DNA of 64,000 bases from Kitasatospora aureofaciens. Lineage in GTDB: Bacteria; Actinomycetota; Actinomycetes; Streptomycetales; Streptomycetaceae. The translations under genes and the position numbers were made by a program. Below are positions 36,135 to 46,076 of this stretch, in pieces (the stretch's first letter is position 1; each line of letters opens with the position of its first letter). The stretch is taken from NCBI GenBank assembly GCA_000720845.1, contig JODU01000025.1, positions 25,195 through 89,194 on the forward strand, read 5' to 3'. The notes under the pieces were generated by a model that saw nothing but the letters and a program-made list of their open reading frames with translations, was not told where the DNA came from and searched no databases.

Positions 36135-37169
36135 TCAGGCGCCTGCCGCGATGGGAGGCGGTCGCAGCCGGGTGACGATCCGGTTCGCGGCGGTCTTCTG
36201 CAGCAGCCCGTAGGCGAGGACCGGCAGCAGCAGATGCGGTTTGTCGGGCAGGGACGCGGTGATCAGCACCGCGCTCGCGCTGCTGTTGTTCATGCCGCAG
36301 GCGAGCGTCAGCGACGAGGCGGTAGCCGCATCCAGCCGCAGGAGGCGGGCGGCGACCCGGCCGAGGACGAAGGAGAGCAGGCAGACCAGGGCGGCCACGG
36401 CCAGGGCGGCAGCGAACAGCAGCGGGCGTGGCCGGGCGAGGACGGAACCGAGGGCGCCGCTGGCGTTGACGTAGGTCAGGACCAGTGAACCGGCCATGGC
36501 CGACGGCGCCACCGCGGTGACCAGACGGCCCAGCCAATGCGCGGGCATGACGAGTGCGCACAGCAGGCCCGCAGCGCAGGGAAGGACCACGGCGGTGAGG
36601 GTGAATCCGCCCTCGGACAACCGGCCGGTGGCGGCGAGGGTGTGCGCGTAGCCACCGCTGAGCAGCGGCGACAGCGTCGCCAGCAGCACGGGGGTGGTCA
36701 GCGGGCTGAGGAGGGTGGAAGCCAGGACGAGGCCCACCATCGTCGGCTGATCGCCATTACCCTTGTCGGTCCACACGGTCGCCCCGGCGGCGACGGGCAT
36801 CGCCACGACGAGGATCATCGCGGTGAGCAGTCCGCTGCCGCCGTCGGCATCGGGGGTGTGCCGCAGGAGGAAGGCGACGAACGGTACGACCGCCAGGGGA
36901 ATCGCCAGGTGCAGCACGAGGCCGGCGAGCAGGACCCCCGAATGCCGCAGCAGGGCGCTCAGCGCGCGGACCGGGACCTGGAGCCCGGCCGAGAACAGCA
37001 CCAGGGACAGCAGGAGCGGTGCGGTGTGCAGGGTCAGGTGCGACGGCGGCAAGGGATGGGGGCGGCGCAGCCACAGGCCGGGGGCGGGCAGGACCAGGGC
37101 GAGGGCGTAGGACAGGACGACGGCGCGGCCGAGCCGGTGCCGCAGCCAGGACGCGGCGCGGGTGTGCAT
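36135..37169 (-). CDS. BASS-family (bile acid:sodium symporter-like) transporter
   Basis: 344 residues with nine to ten membrane helices. The crossover region LACGMNNSSASAVL near residue 285 and the matching VVAMPVAAGATVW stretch near 125 are the unwound-helix motifs of the BASS fold. The gene converges with the kinase gene, only seven bases between stops. Substrates of bacterial members range from bile acids to pantothenate precursors and keto acids; none can be chosen here. Confidence 0.8.
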   Translation of the reverse strand: MHTRAASWLRHRLGRAVVLSYALALVLPAPGLWLRRPHPLPPSHLTLHTAPLLLSLVLFSAGLQVPVRALSALLRHSGVLLAGLVLHLAIPLAVVPFVAFLLRHTPDADGGSGLLTAMILVVAMPVAAGATVWTDKGNGDQPTMVGLVLASTLLSPLTTPVLLATLSPLLSGGYAHTLAATGRLSEGGFTLTAVVLPCAAGLLCALVMPAHWLGRLVTAVAPSAMAGSLVLTYVNASGALGSVLARPRPLLFAAALAVAALVCLLSFVLGRVAARLLRLDAATASSLTLACGMNNSSASAVLITASLPDKPHLLLPVLAYGLLQKTAANRIVTRLRPPPIAAGA

Positions 37170-37221
37170 GGCCCCATCGTGAGCAGGCCGGACCAGGCGG
37201 GCCGGGAAAGCCGCGCGGCAG

Positions 37222-37238
37222 TCAGGATGCGTTCAGGT
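37222..37238. promoter_or_regulatory. 11-base spaced TCAGG repeats upstream of the DUF347 gene
   Basis: TCAGGATGCGT and TCAGGTAACCG begin 11 bases apart (37222, 37233), 25-40 bases before the DUF347 start. A better pair of the same repeat lies just after the gene at 38112-38133. The spacing is that of OmpR/PhoP-type half-sites. Confidence 0.35.
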
Positions 37239-37260
37239 AACCGCTGGCAACGTCCTGCCC

Positions 37261-38100
37261 ATGACCTACGAACTCTCCGAGACTCCCGAGGCCGAACCGG
37301 GCACGAGTGCCTCCGCTCGCCCCTCCCACCGTCTGCGCTGGAACAAGGCCCCCGAGGTCACCGCCTACTTCTGGATCATCAAGGTGCTGTGCACGACGGT
37401 CGGCGAGACCGCTGCCGACCTGCTCAACGAGAAGGCCGGCCTGGGCCTGACCGGCGTGTCCCTGCTCATGAGCGCGCTGCTCGCGGTCGTCCTCGTCATC
37501 CAGTTCCGCACCAAGGCGTACCGCGCGGGCGTATATTGGCTCGGCGTCGCCCTCATCAGCGTCGTCGGCACACTGATCAGCGACAACCTCACCGACAACA
37601 TGGGCGTACCGCTGGAGACGACCACCGCCGTGTTCGCCGTCCTTCTCGCCGTCGCGTTCGTCGTCTGGTACCGGCGCGAGCGCACCCTTTCCATTCACAG
37701 CATCGACACCACCAGCCGCGAGGCGTACTACTGGCTGGCCGTACTTTTCACCTTCGCCCTGGGAACAGCGGGCGGCGATCTGGTCTCCGAGCGCATGGAC
37801 CTGGGCTACTGGCTCGCTGCGGTCCTCTTCGCCCTGGCCATCGCCGCCGCGGCGATCGCGCACTTCGCCCTGGGCCTGGACGCGGTGTGGAGCTTCTGGA
37901 TCGCCTACATCCTCACCCGCCCGCTCGGCGCCTCGATCGGCGACTACCTCTCCCAGCCGACTGGCGACGGCGGCCTCGGGTTCGGCACCGTCGTCACCAG
38001 CGGGCTCTTCCTGGCCGTCATCCTCGGCCTGGTGGTGTACCTGGCCGTGAGCCGCAAGGACGTCGCGGAACCCGCGCGCGTGACGCAGCAGGCGGACTGA
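37261..38100 (+). CDS. DUF347 (COG4705) repeat membrane protein
   Basis: 279 residues. It has four two-helix repeats, each containing an aromatic-rich start and a conserved GxxxxD: FWIIKVLCTTVGETAADLL, YWLGVALISVVGTLISDNL, YWLAVLFTFALGTAGGDLV and FWIAYILTRPLGASIGDYL. The internal fourfold repeat and the acidic residue within each helix hairpin suggest an ion or small-molecule pathway; function is unknown, and members have been linked to manganese or metal stress in some bacteria. A 130-base relic of a second copy lies at 50535-50668. Confidence 0.85.
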   Translation: MTYELSETPEAEPGTSASARPSHRLRWNKAPEVTAYFWIIKVLCTTVGETAADLLNEKAGLGLTGVSLLMSALLAVVLVIQFRTKAYRAGVYWLGVALISVVGTLISDNLTDNMGVPLETTTAVFAVLLAVAFVVWYRRERTLSIHSIDTTSREAYYWLAVLFTFALGTAGGDLVSERMDLGYWLAAVLFALAIAAAAIAHFALGLDAVWSFWIAYILTRPLGASIGDYLSQPTGDGGLGFGTVVTSGLFLAVILGLVVYLAVSRKDVAEPARVTQQAD

Positions 38101-38111
38101 ACAGCCGGGAA

Positions 38112-38133
38112 GGCGTTCAGGCCGCGTTCAGGC
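38112..38133. repeat. Tandem 11-base direct repeat GCGTTCAGGC
   Basis: GGCGTTCAGGC at 38112 and CGCGTTCAGGC at 38123 are adjacent and differ only in the first base. They stand 12 bases after the DUF347 stop. The same core with the same spacing precedes that gene at 37222-37238. Confidence 0.5.
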
Positions 38134-38728
38134 TGCTACAAGCAGGCGCTTGAGCAGTTCGTGAACCAACTGCCACGGCGCGGACACCGGCATGGCCGCG
38201 GATCACCCAGAGACAACCGGTCATGCCCGCCGCGTCGCACGCCTGATCGCCTCCACCACGAGACGTGACCCTGACCTGCCGCCACTGTGCGTTTCGAACG
38301 AGTTCCGAGAGTCCTCCCACGAACTCGGTTTCGTGGCGGCGTTCATCCTTACAAACACACGGCTCCTGCGCCAGCGGTGGTCTCGCCGTGAGGACGGAGA
38401 AGACACGGCTATGTCGGGTGGCTAGTCCGACGGCTCGGGCCTGTGCACCTTCTGCTGGGCCGTGGATCGGGCAACGTCATGGCTGCACTGCTTCCGCCCC
38501 CTGCGCGCAGGGACTGGAGCGTAGGGCAGGGGAAGTCCTGACCGTCGGCAGAGCACCGGGGTTGGGTTGCGCGCCCTGGTCGACGATCACGGCCATGTGA
38601 CGAGCGTGTGCACCCACGCCATATCCAGAGGCTTCGTCGGCCTTCAACGAGATCTGCCGTCGGCACGGCATCTGCCACAGCACGGGGCGCGTCGAATCAC
38701 GTTGCTGACTTCCGAGGCTGAATTCGCG
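38134..38728. other. Gene-poor stretch, about 0.6 kb
   Basis: No frame here has convincing coding character. The short frames on both strands have mixed third positions and match nothing I recognise. It probably holds decayed DNA. Confidence 0.4.
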
Positions 38729-40414
38729 TCAGGTGCCTCGCGATCTATCCGTGATCTCACTCACGTGATAATAGGTGGCAACGCAAGCAGCAGGCCATGA
38801 CCTTTTGCCATTGTTGCCGAATGGTTCTGTCATCTTGCTGATAACGAGCGGCTTGTAGGGCAGAACCGTAACTCCTGCCGCAGCCTTGTTCCTCATCGTC
38901 CGGTCCTGGCGGTCCCACGCCTTGCCCCGTGCCTGCATGTCCGACCCCAGATCGCGTAGTGACACGGCCAACACGACCGTGACCGCCACACACAAGAGCG
39001 CCGCGGTCACAGCCATTGGTCTTGTGCCACTGCGGTACCGGCGTACCAGCATGTTCCCGAGAAGACCGCCCGCACCGACGAGCACGAGGAGCAGGAGGAA
39101 CAAGTAGTCGTTCCACAGGCGGTTGGACGTCGCGACCGAGGAACCGAACACCGGATGAGTGATGACCGTGCACACGTATCCGGAGAACAGCAGGGCCAGT
39201 ACACCGAAGCCCAGGACGAGGGACGCCCGGCGATCCGGCCGGGGAATGCCCCCGTCCTCACGGCGAGCCAGGACACCGATCAACGTACCGACGGCGATCG
39301 CGCCGAGATACTGCCAGTTCGTCGCGAAGGTCAAAAGGATGTGCACGTACCCCCGCAGCGATGCCGCGAGCGACTCGGGGGTGAACATGGCCCCCGCATG
39401 GTTGTGCGCGCGCCGGTTCCGTGAGCCGGGGGAGGTGAAGAGTACTGCAGTGCCGAGCACAATGCCCCCTGCGGCTGACACACACCAAGCCCGTACGAAG
39501 GCGAGCCGTCCCGAGGGGAAGAGCCGTCGCGCGAGCAGCATGGCCAGGACAAGAAGGGTCAGGGCGACTACTGACGTTTCTTCCGACAACGTGCCCATGA
39601 CGGTTCCGACGACGCATGCGGACGCGACGGCAAACGCTCGTCCACGACGAGAGGTTGCCAGTAGAGCGGGGATCGTCGTGGCGGCCGCGAGTACGGGAGG
39701 GAAGGTGTGAGAGACCGACGAGGCCGGCCAGAAGAACGTCTTGTAGGTGTTCGTGGAGGCGAAGCAGAAGAGGGCGAGGATCATGGCAGCCGAGAACAGG
39801 GGGACGCCTCTGGGCACGTGCCAACCGCTGGTCCGGCGCAGCGCCGCCGCCCATGCCCACAGGAGGGCCAGCATCACGATGGCGCTGATGCCCGCGTACC
39901 ACTGCTGTCCCGGCACGCCGAACGAAGAGTAGGAGGCGACGAGTAAGCCGTTGGCGATCCGGCCGTTGTCCGTTGAATAAAACTTGTCCACCAGTGCCAT
40001 GAAGCCTTCGTCGCGCACGCGGGGCAGAAAGCACCACTCGTCACCGCTCGGACGTACCCAACGTGCGATCCACGCGGCTCCGGCGAAAAGCGACAGCGGA
40101 ACGAACGTCAACAGAGCCGAGCCCACTGTGCTGAGGCGTGGTGAGGAGGCGGTCGACCTTCCGCCTTCGCTGAACTCACGGATGTCTGCGTCCTGCGGCT
40201 CCGCGGGCTGCCGGGCCTCAGGCCGCTCGTCGCCCTCCGAGCGTGCGGCTCTAGCCGAGGGTGGGGTCGTCCTGGTTCGTCTCAGGAGCAGTACGCCGAA
40301 CCCCTCCCGCAGCGACTTTGGTACTCCCCGGCTGCCGACCGGAGTTGATGGCCCACCGCGCGAGGAGGAAGGAGACAGGGGTGACCACGACTCCGGCGAC
40401 GAGTGCAGCGACAT
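38729..40414 (-). CDS. DUF6056 family polytopic membrane protein (GT-C-like)
   Basis: Up to 561 residues. About eleven membrane helices begin near residue 100, with a first extracellular loop containing the acidic motif RPSGDEWCFLPR and DNGRIANGLLV, a layout shared with GT-C glycosyltransferases such as oligosaccharyl and mannosyl transferases. The start is uncertain. ATG 40414 makes a 164-base overlap with the upstream glycosyltransferase gene and gives a low-complexity N-terminus; GTG 40126 (VGSALLTFVPLSLF) would begin just before the first helix. The gene follows a GT2-GtrA gene on the same strand, so the two probably act together on a lipid-linked sugar. Confidence 0.8.
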   Translation of the reverse strand: MSLHSSPESWSPLSPSSSRGGPSTPVGSRGVPKSLREGFGVLLLRRTRTTPPSARAARSEGDERPEARQPAEPQDADIREFSEGGRSTASSPRLSTVGSALLTFVPLSLFAGAAWIARWVRPSGDEWCFLPRVRDEGFMALVDKFYSTDNGRIANGLLVASYSSFGVPGQQWYAGISAIVMLALLWAWAAALRRTSGWHVPRGVPLFSAAMILALFCFASTNTYKTFFWPASSVSHTFPPVLAAATTIPALLATSRRGRAFAVASACVVGTVMGTLSEETSVVALTLLVLAMLLARRLFPSGRLAFVRAWCVSAAGGIVLGTAVLFTSPGSRNRRAHNHAGAMFTPESLAASLRGYVHILLTFATNWQYLGAIAVGTLIGVLARREDGGIPRPDRRASLVLGFGVLALLFSGYVCTVITHPVFGSSVATSNRLWNDYLFLLLLVLVGAGGLLGNMLVRRYRSGTRPMAVTAALLCVAVTVVLAVSLRDLGSDMQARGKAWDRQDRTMRNKAAAGVTVLPYKPLVISKMTEPFGNNGKRSWPAACVATYYHVSEITDRSRGT

Positions 40415-41687
40415 TCTTATCCATTCCGAGTTGGCTCACGGCCACGTAGAGAAGCGCGCCCGATACCACAAGGTTGAAGATGCTGGACAGCGGATACCGA
40501 ATGAGCGCGCGCCATGTCGGACGGGTGCGGCAGGTGAGGTAGGAATTGAGCAAGAATGAGCACAGGACACTGACCGTGTACCCGAGCGCATGCGCCACGA
40601 GGTACGGGATCAAATGGTTCAGAGCGGCGAAGAGACCCAGATATACCGCAGTATTGACGAAACCGATGGCTACGAAAGTAACGAACTGTCGTGCCGTTGT
40701 GTGAAGAGTTCCAGGAGTCGCGAGTGTTCCGCCGCTTGATGGGTGCGGCCCCTGAGAGGGGTATTCATCGGTTTCCTGAACAACAAAGGGAGGGCGACGC
40801 TTTACCTCGTGGTAGATTCGTCCCACGTACTCACCGATGACCCCTAGGGTGATCAGCTGGACTCCACCCAGCGCTACCACCACCATCAGCAGCGTCGCAT
40901 AGCCAGGGACAGCGGTCCCATGGACTGCCACGTCGATGACAACCCACGTCGCGTAGACGACTGCCACCAGAAGGCACCAGAAGCCCGTGTAGATAGCCAG
41001 TCTCAGTGGCCGGTTGTTGAAAGACAGCAGCCCGTCAATACCGTAGTTGAGCAGGCGTCGACTCCCCCACTTCGAACTGCCGGCCAGTCGTTGTGCGTTC
41101 CGGTAGGTAAAAGTGGCCGTGGAGAACCCGATCCAGGAAAAAATGCCCTTGGAGAACCGATTGGTCTCAGGCAGCGAAAGTACGGTGTCCACCGCATGCC
41201 GTGACAGCAGTCTGAAGTCACCGGCGCCATCGAGCACCTTTACGTCCATCAAGTGGCGCACCAAGGCGTAGTAGCCGCGGCTCAACAGCGTGCGCACCAC
41301 ACCATCACCTGCGCGGTCTCGGCGCGGAACCACTTGGTCGTACCCTCGCGCGTGGAGTTCGAGCATCCGTGGAATGAGTTCCGGGGGGTGTTGCAGGTCT
41401 GCATCCATGAGGACCACCGCTTGCCCTCGAGACATCCGCAGGCCGGCGAGCATCGCCGACTCCTTGCCGAAGTTCCTGCTGAGCACCACATATCTGACGC
41501 GGGGGTCCGCGAAGCCGAGTTGCCGGATGAGGTCCGGTGTGCGGTCAGTGCTGCCATCGTCGACATAGCAGATCTCGTAGTCGAGATTGGACGGGCCCAG
41601 CACGTTCTCGACGGCCGAGTGAAACCTCTCAATTACGGCAGCTTCATTGAAGCACGGAACGACCACGGAAAGCTGAGTAGTCGTCAT
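40251..41687 (-). CDS. GT2 glycosyltransferase fused to a GtrA-like membrane domain
   Basis: 478 residues. The N-terminal 230 residues are a GT-A family 2 domain (LSVVVPCFNEAAVI, YVDDGSTDRT, and the metal-binding VVLMDADLQHPPE). Two helices with the DPM1/GtrB-type tail follow (LGVIGEYVGRIYHEVKRRPP), then from about 335 a four-helix GtrA domain (FVTFVAIGFVNTAVYLGLF, and YTVSVLCSFLLNSYLTCR). GtrB enzymes make polyprenyl-phosphate sugars and GtrA flips them, so one polypeptide may make and present a polyprenyl-linked sugar outside the cell. A GT-C-like protein follows as possible acceptor enzyme. Confidence 0.88.
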   Translation of the reverse strand: MTTTQLSVVVPCFNEAAVIERFHSAVENVLGPSNLDYEICYVDDGSTDRTPDLIRQLGFADPRVRYVVLSRNFGKESAMLAGLRMSRGQAVVLMDADLQHPPELIPRMLELHARGYDQVVPRRDRAGDGVVRTLLSRGYYALVRHLMDVKVLDGAGDFRLLSRHAVDTVLSLPETNRFSKGIFSWIGFSTATFTYRNAQRLAGSSKWGSRRLLNYGIDGLLSFNNRPLRLAIYTGFWCLLVAVVYATWVVIDVAVHGTAVPGYATLLMVVVALGGVQLITLGVIGEYVGRIYHEVKRRPPFVVQETDEYPSQGPHPSSGGTLATPGTLHTTARQFVTFVAIGFVNTAVYLGLFAALNHLIPYLVAHALGYTVSVLCSFLLNSYLTCRTRPTWRALIRYPLSSIFNLVVSGALLYVAVSQLGMDKNVAALVAGVVVTPVSFLLARWAINSGRQPGSTKVAAGGVRRTAPETNQDDPTLG

Positions 41688-42199
41688 GGACGGCTCCTGA
41701 CCAACACGCCAGTACGGCGATTTCCTCTCACGGGCACCGGGCAGAGGCCCCGCTGGTCCAGACAGGGGTTGAGTGCCATGGCGCTCAACATTTATTCCAC
41801 CTGTCCACGGTCAGTGAGGCGGTGCCGCGCCTACGAGTGCACCCATTGGCCGTATCACGAGACCTCATAGGGCTCCTCGACCTGGCACTCCGTGGTTGCC
41901 GCGCATCAGCGAGCCCACCAATCACGCTTGGGCAAGCTCGGCCATCCGCGACCGACCCCAACGAGCAGCGAGGTTACTGAAAGTGGCTATTGGTGACACT
42001 CAGGCCCTCCGAGTTGGCAGAGGCCCGACGCGCTCTCACCAGCCGATGGTTGGCGTAGTGCGCGGTTGAGGTGGAACGAGCTCTGCACCTGGGGCAGGCT
42101 GGTAGGGCCTCATTGGTCGCGCCACCGTCGGCTAGATCCCACGGTGGCGCGTCTTCCGCTCTTTGAGAGACGCTCAAGCAGTGCGTTGTCCCTGCGTCG
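41688..42199. other. Intergenic region, about 0.5 kb
   Basis: Contains the upstream region of the GT2-GtrA gene and the downstream region of the fasciclin gene. No coding frame or clear repeat was seen; the short frames are shadows of neither gene and have poor codon bias. Confidence 0.4.
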
Positions 42200-42862
42200 T
42201 CAGCCCTGGGAGGACGACGATGACGACGGTGTAGCGGTCGGCGGGACGAGAACACCGTCGACGATGTATACCGTGGCGTTCTTCGTGGGGATGTTGCCGC
42301 AGGCGATCGGTACGCTGCCGTTGACCTTGAAGGAGTCACCCGAGCCAGAAGTGGTGACGGTGCTGCCCTCGAGCGTGGTGAACGTGCCGTGCGGCAACTG
42401 TGCCTTGGTGATCTTCTTGTGCTCGACCACGTGGTAGGTGAGTACCTTCTTGAGCTGTGCCCTGTCGTTGAGGAGCGCGTCCTTCTTGGCGGTGCCGAGT
42501 TTGTTGAACGCGTCATTGGTGGGCACGAAGACGGTACTGTCCTTGAGACCGTTCAGGGTGCTCGCCAGGTCGGTCTTCTTGATGGCATCGGCCAGCATGG
42601 ACAGGTTCGGGTTGTTGTCCACTGCGGTTGTGATGTTCTCGTGCGCCATCTGTGCGGCACTCCCGTTGCCGCTCTGCGGCAGCTTGGAACAGCCTGGACC
42701 GAAGGGTTGCTCGCTCGGTGACGGCGACGGCGACGCTGTGTCGGTGGCACTCGGCGAGGAGCCGGAGGCCGATGCCTGGGACGCCAGCACGCCCAGCGAC
42801 ACGGGGAGGCTGAGCGCTGCTGCCACTGTGACAGCGACGGTACGGACGCGGACTGACTTCAT
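42200..42862 (-). CDS. Secreted fasciclin (FAS1) domain protein
   Basis: 220 residues. The signal peptide spans residues 1-33 (MKSVRVRT, hydrophobic core, ASQASAS). A Ser/Pro-rich linker follows, then one FAS1 domain from about 70 (ITTAVDNNPNLSMLADAIK, STVFVPTNDAFNKL, LTYHVVEHK, VYIVDGVLVPP). A Ser-rich tail ends the protein. FAS1 proteins mediate adhesion or matrix contacts; they are common single-domain secreted proteins in Streptomyces. Confidence 0.9.
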   Translation of the reverse strand: MKSVRVRTVAVTVAAALSLPVSLGVLASQASASGSSPSATDTASPSPSPSEQPFGPGCSKLPQSGNGSAAQMAHENITTAVDNNPNLSMLADAIKKTDLASTLNGLKDSTVFVPTNDAFNKLGTAKKDALLNDRAQLKKVLTYHVVEHKKITKAQLPHGTFTTLEGSTVTTSGSGDSFKVNGSVPIACGNIPTKNATVYIVDGVLVPPTATPSSSSSSQG

Positions 42863-43207
42863 ACCAATTCCTCGTTCCCTGTGGAGGAGGGCTTGGGCCT
42901 GGATCGGTTCGACTGATCTACTGCGAGAGCCACCCGATGAGGGCTCCGCACGCCGGTTGGGAAATCACACCACTCCGGCGGGCTCATCATTCCTGGTCGA
43001 GCCTTCCACCATCTAAGCGCACATTGCGTCGCTCGGCACCTTCCGAACCGGTGCGGCTGACCTCAGCAGTTCAGACGAGCGCAATGGCTATCGACCCTGT
43101 GACGGCGGCTGCGGCACCACATGCCGGAAGTCTCCAGTATGGCGCGGTCCGCGTGTCCGGCGGCCGGACCTCGGCTCTTCGCAGATCTCTGACCTACAGT
43201 CCTTGTC
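42863..43207. other. Divergent intergenic region, about 0.35 kb
   Basis: Promoter space for the fasciclin gene (minus) and the DMT transporter gene (plus). No confident operator or hairpin was found. Confidence 0.4.
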
Positions 43208-44119
43208 GTGGCCTTGGGGATGGTGTGCGCACTCGCTTCCGCCTGCTGCTTCGGCACCGCCTCCGTTCTCCAGGCCGTCGCCGCACGGGCTGTGGAGACC
43301 GGCTCAGGCTCAGGCGTCGACGCGATGCTGCTGTTGCGCGTCCTGCGGCAGTGGCGATTCGCCGCCGGTCTCGCCCTCGACGGTCTCGGGTTCCTGCTTC
43401 AGGTCGTCGCTCTGCGGTCGCTTCCCTTGTACGCGGTGGGCGCCTCGCTCGCCGCCAGCCTTGCGGTCACCGCCGTGGTGGCCGTCTGGCTCCTTGATAC
43501 CCGGCTGAGCGTCGTGGCATGGGCCGCCGTGGCCACGATGTGCGCTGGGTTGGCGATGATCGCCCCAGCCTCCGGAGTACAGGGGCAGCACTCCGGACCA
43601 GCCGCACTGCGCTGGTCCCTGCCCGGTCTCGTCCTTGTCGTGCTCCTCACCGGCGTAGCAGCCGGACGGATCGCGGACCGGCCGCGGGCCCTACTGCTGG
43701 GGCTTGGCGCGGGTGCGGGCTTTGGCGTGGTCGAGGTGGCGGTGAGGCTGATCGGACCCCTTGATATTCCCCGGATCTTCGGCGATCCCGCTCTCTATGC
43801 TGTGCTGCTTGGGGGAGCAGCGGGGTTTCTTCTGCTGACCTCGGCATTGCAGCGCGGCTCGGTGACCGTGGCGACAGCCGGCATGGTCCTGGTCGAAACG
43901 GCGGGGCCCGCCGTGGTCGGCATTCTGTGGCTGGGCGACCGCCCCCGAAGCGGGCTTGAGTGGTTGGCGGCCGCGGGATTCGTGGCTGCGGTGGCGGGAG
44001 CACTGGCCCTGACACGATTCGGCAAAGTCGCAGCAGATGCGCCGGGCCGCCCTGAGCTTCCGGCGCCGGCCAGCGGGGTGGGGCGGCGTCCGGGCCGTCA
44101 GCCTCCCCAGCGCCAGTAG
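43208..44119 (+). CDS. DMT/EamA-superfamily transporter
   Basis: 303 residues from GTG 43208, with nine to ten short helices and the small-residue-rich pattern of drug/metabolite transporters (ALASACCFGTASVLQAVAA at the start, SLPLYAVGASLAASLAVTA, GSVTVATAGMVLVETAGPA near the end). The duplicated five-helix layout of EamA is recognisable though the signature is weak. The 3' end overlaps the convergent deacetylase pseudogene by 22 bases. Confidence 0.8.
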   Translation: MALGMVCALASACCFGTASVLQAVAARAVETGSGSGVDAMLLLRVLRQWRFAAGLALDGLGFLLQVVALRSLPLYAVGASLAASLAVTAVVAVWLLDTRLSVVAWAAVATMCAGLAMIAPASGVQGQHSGPAALRWSLPGLVLVVLLTGVAAGRIADRPRALLLGLGAGAGFGVVEVAVRLIGPLDIPRIFGDPALYAVLLGGAAGFLLLTSALQRGSVTVATAGMVLVETAGPAVVGILWLGDRPRSGLEWLAAAGFVAAVAGALALTRFGKVAADAPGRPELPAPASGVGRRPGRQPPQRQ

Positions 44120-45520
44120 AGTTCAGGCCGGGGACGAGCGCCACAGCCTGACAGCTTCAGCTCAGGGCTTTGCCGGTTGCGATCATCACAGCGGGCCGGG
44201 AGACTGCGGTCGTCCTGGTACAGGCAGCGGTTTCCGCTCCCGGAGATTTGCCAGGCGTTACGCGTCCATGCGGTGCCCTGCCATGGACTGCGGTGCCACT
44301 GCTGGTTCGGGCGGCCAGGCGCGCACCGCGTGAGCCCGGCCTTTCGAGCGAGCGCTGTCAGGCAGGAATCGCGGTCGTTGCGCGGTCTGATCGTGCCGTC
44401 CTGGTCCACGTCCCACTTCTGCGAAGCTGATCCGTCGCAGCTGCGGATGCTCACCTCGCCGAGGCCCGGCGGTCCGGCGGCAGCGCTGAGGCAACTGCGC
44501 CGGCTCCCCTCCGGTGAAGTACGTCGTCCGGCCGATATCTCCAAGGATTTCTCCGGTGCGCGGGGCCCGTAGTGACTGCTTGTACTGGCGGTGCATCCAC
44601 AGTTTCCAGTCCTTCTGCAGTTTGCCGCTGAAAGGGGGAACGGTGGCGCAAGATCCGGTGGCCCGGCAGTTCCGGTTGGCGAGGTACCAGCGCGCTACTT
44701 CGTCCTTCTCTGCGGACTCTCCTGGCGTGAGATTCGCCTTGAGGGCAGACGTGGTGTAACCGAGGTAGGACGAGACAGGAATGCCGAGCGCGTAGCCTAC
44801 CCTGCGGAAGTACCGGGCTCCGACGCCGTGGTCGCTGTGATCGACTCTGCCGCCAAGGCCGAAGGCGAACGACGCGTTATCGTGGTCCATCGTCAGGATG
44901 CGCGCCGCTCCGCTGAGCCGGACCAGCGCCGTCAGCACGGTGAGCAGTCGGTCCTCCGTATAGCTCTCGGTGCCCTGGAACGGTTTGATCTTCTTTCTCC
45001 TGCCGTCGAACAGCCTGAGCAGACTGTTCTCCTGCTGACCGCGTGGCAGGCCGTCGTGAAGGTTCAAGAACGTCAGCCGCACATCGGAGTTTCGAGCCTT
45101 GTCCGCAAGCAGGTAGGACCTGATTCGTACGCCGTCTGCCCGCACATCTGTCTGCTCTCAGCGGTTGGCTGCCTCCGCCATCTCCGCGTAGGCGGCACGC
45201 ACGCCGTATTCCCTGCGGTCCACGTACTCCAGCGCCTTGGCCCGGTTCGTCTTGCCGGCATCGCCGGCGGTCAGATACACCGTGTCGACCGGGCATCCAG
45301 CGCGGATGGTCTTTCTGATTTCCGGATTCAGAAAGAAGAGGTCGTCATCGGGATGCGCCACTCCGACAAAGGTGGGGCGGCATTGTGTCAGGCTTTTCGG
45401 TCGCGAGGTCGGATAAGGCGGACTGGAGCAGGCGGTGCCCAGTACGGCGAGGACGATCAATGCCGCAGCAGTCCCCGGCAGACGGGAGGGAACGCGCGGC
45501 CGACACCTCTTCCAGCTCAC
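44098..45520 (-). pseudogene. PIG-L-type deacetylase lipoprotein with ricin-like C-terminal domain, stop and frameshift
   Basis: GTG 45520 (AGGAG six bases upstream) opens a lipoprotein with lipobox VLGTAC, then the PIG-L zinc motif FVGVAHPDDDLFFLNP and VYLTAGDAG. An in-frame TGA at 45158-45160 follows NR in MAEAANR; the same frame resumes with DGVRIRSYLLADKARNSDVR, so one base change (probably a Trp codon) explains the stop. DHDNASFAFG and DHSDHGVGARYF complete the catalytic domain. Near 44490 a one-base shift moves sense into a ricin-B-like domain (SIRSCDGSASQKWDVDQDGT) that ends at 44098. PIG-L enzymes remove acetyl groups from N-acetylglucosamine-type substrates. Confidence 0.75.
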
Positions 45521-46076
45521 CACGGGCTCCTGTCGTGTTGGCCGATCTCCATACGGATGATCTTTCAGTGGAGGGGGCGGCGGCTGCCGACACACCGACG
45601 ATCAGTCCGTTCCAGACGTCGGGTGTGTCACTTTGTCCTCACATTGCAGGTCAACTCTGGTCGGCGGCCAGAACATCGTTCTTGCGTGCGTGTGCATTGT
45701 GCGGCTACGCGCGGCTGACCCGGCGAGGGGCGGAGGAGGCTTCTTGACCGTTCTCAGACGCGACTCAAGGGACCACTTCTGTTGCCGCGCGCGTTGCCCG
45801 GCCGGTGCCGCTCAGGTAAATCGGGGCGGCGCCACTGCTGGTGCCGGTCACCTCGCGGGTCTGCGCCCTCGCCACCGTCCGGACCGTGACGGAACGGCCA
45901 TGCTGGCCTACCTGTGTGTGCTCACGAGGGAGCGCACTGTGGGCTGCTGATAATTCATGCGTCAGGCCGTTCGACCAGTGTGGGGCCGGTTCATGAAGCC
46001 GTGACCAGCAGGGGAAGGCGGCTCGAAGTGATCCACCTGCCCATGGGTCGTGACCACCCGCTCAGTACGGTGAGCG
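45521..46076. other. Gene-poor stretch, about 0.55 kb
   Basis: No frame has coding character or recognisable resemblance. It separates the broken deacetylase from the decayed PAP2 copy. Confidence 0.4.

Noticed and set aside
36537..38153. 538-residue plus-strand reading frame
   Set aside because: Runs antisense through the BASS gene and then out of frame through the DUF347 gene, both of which are convincing.
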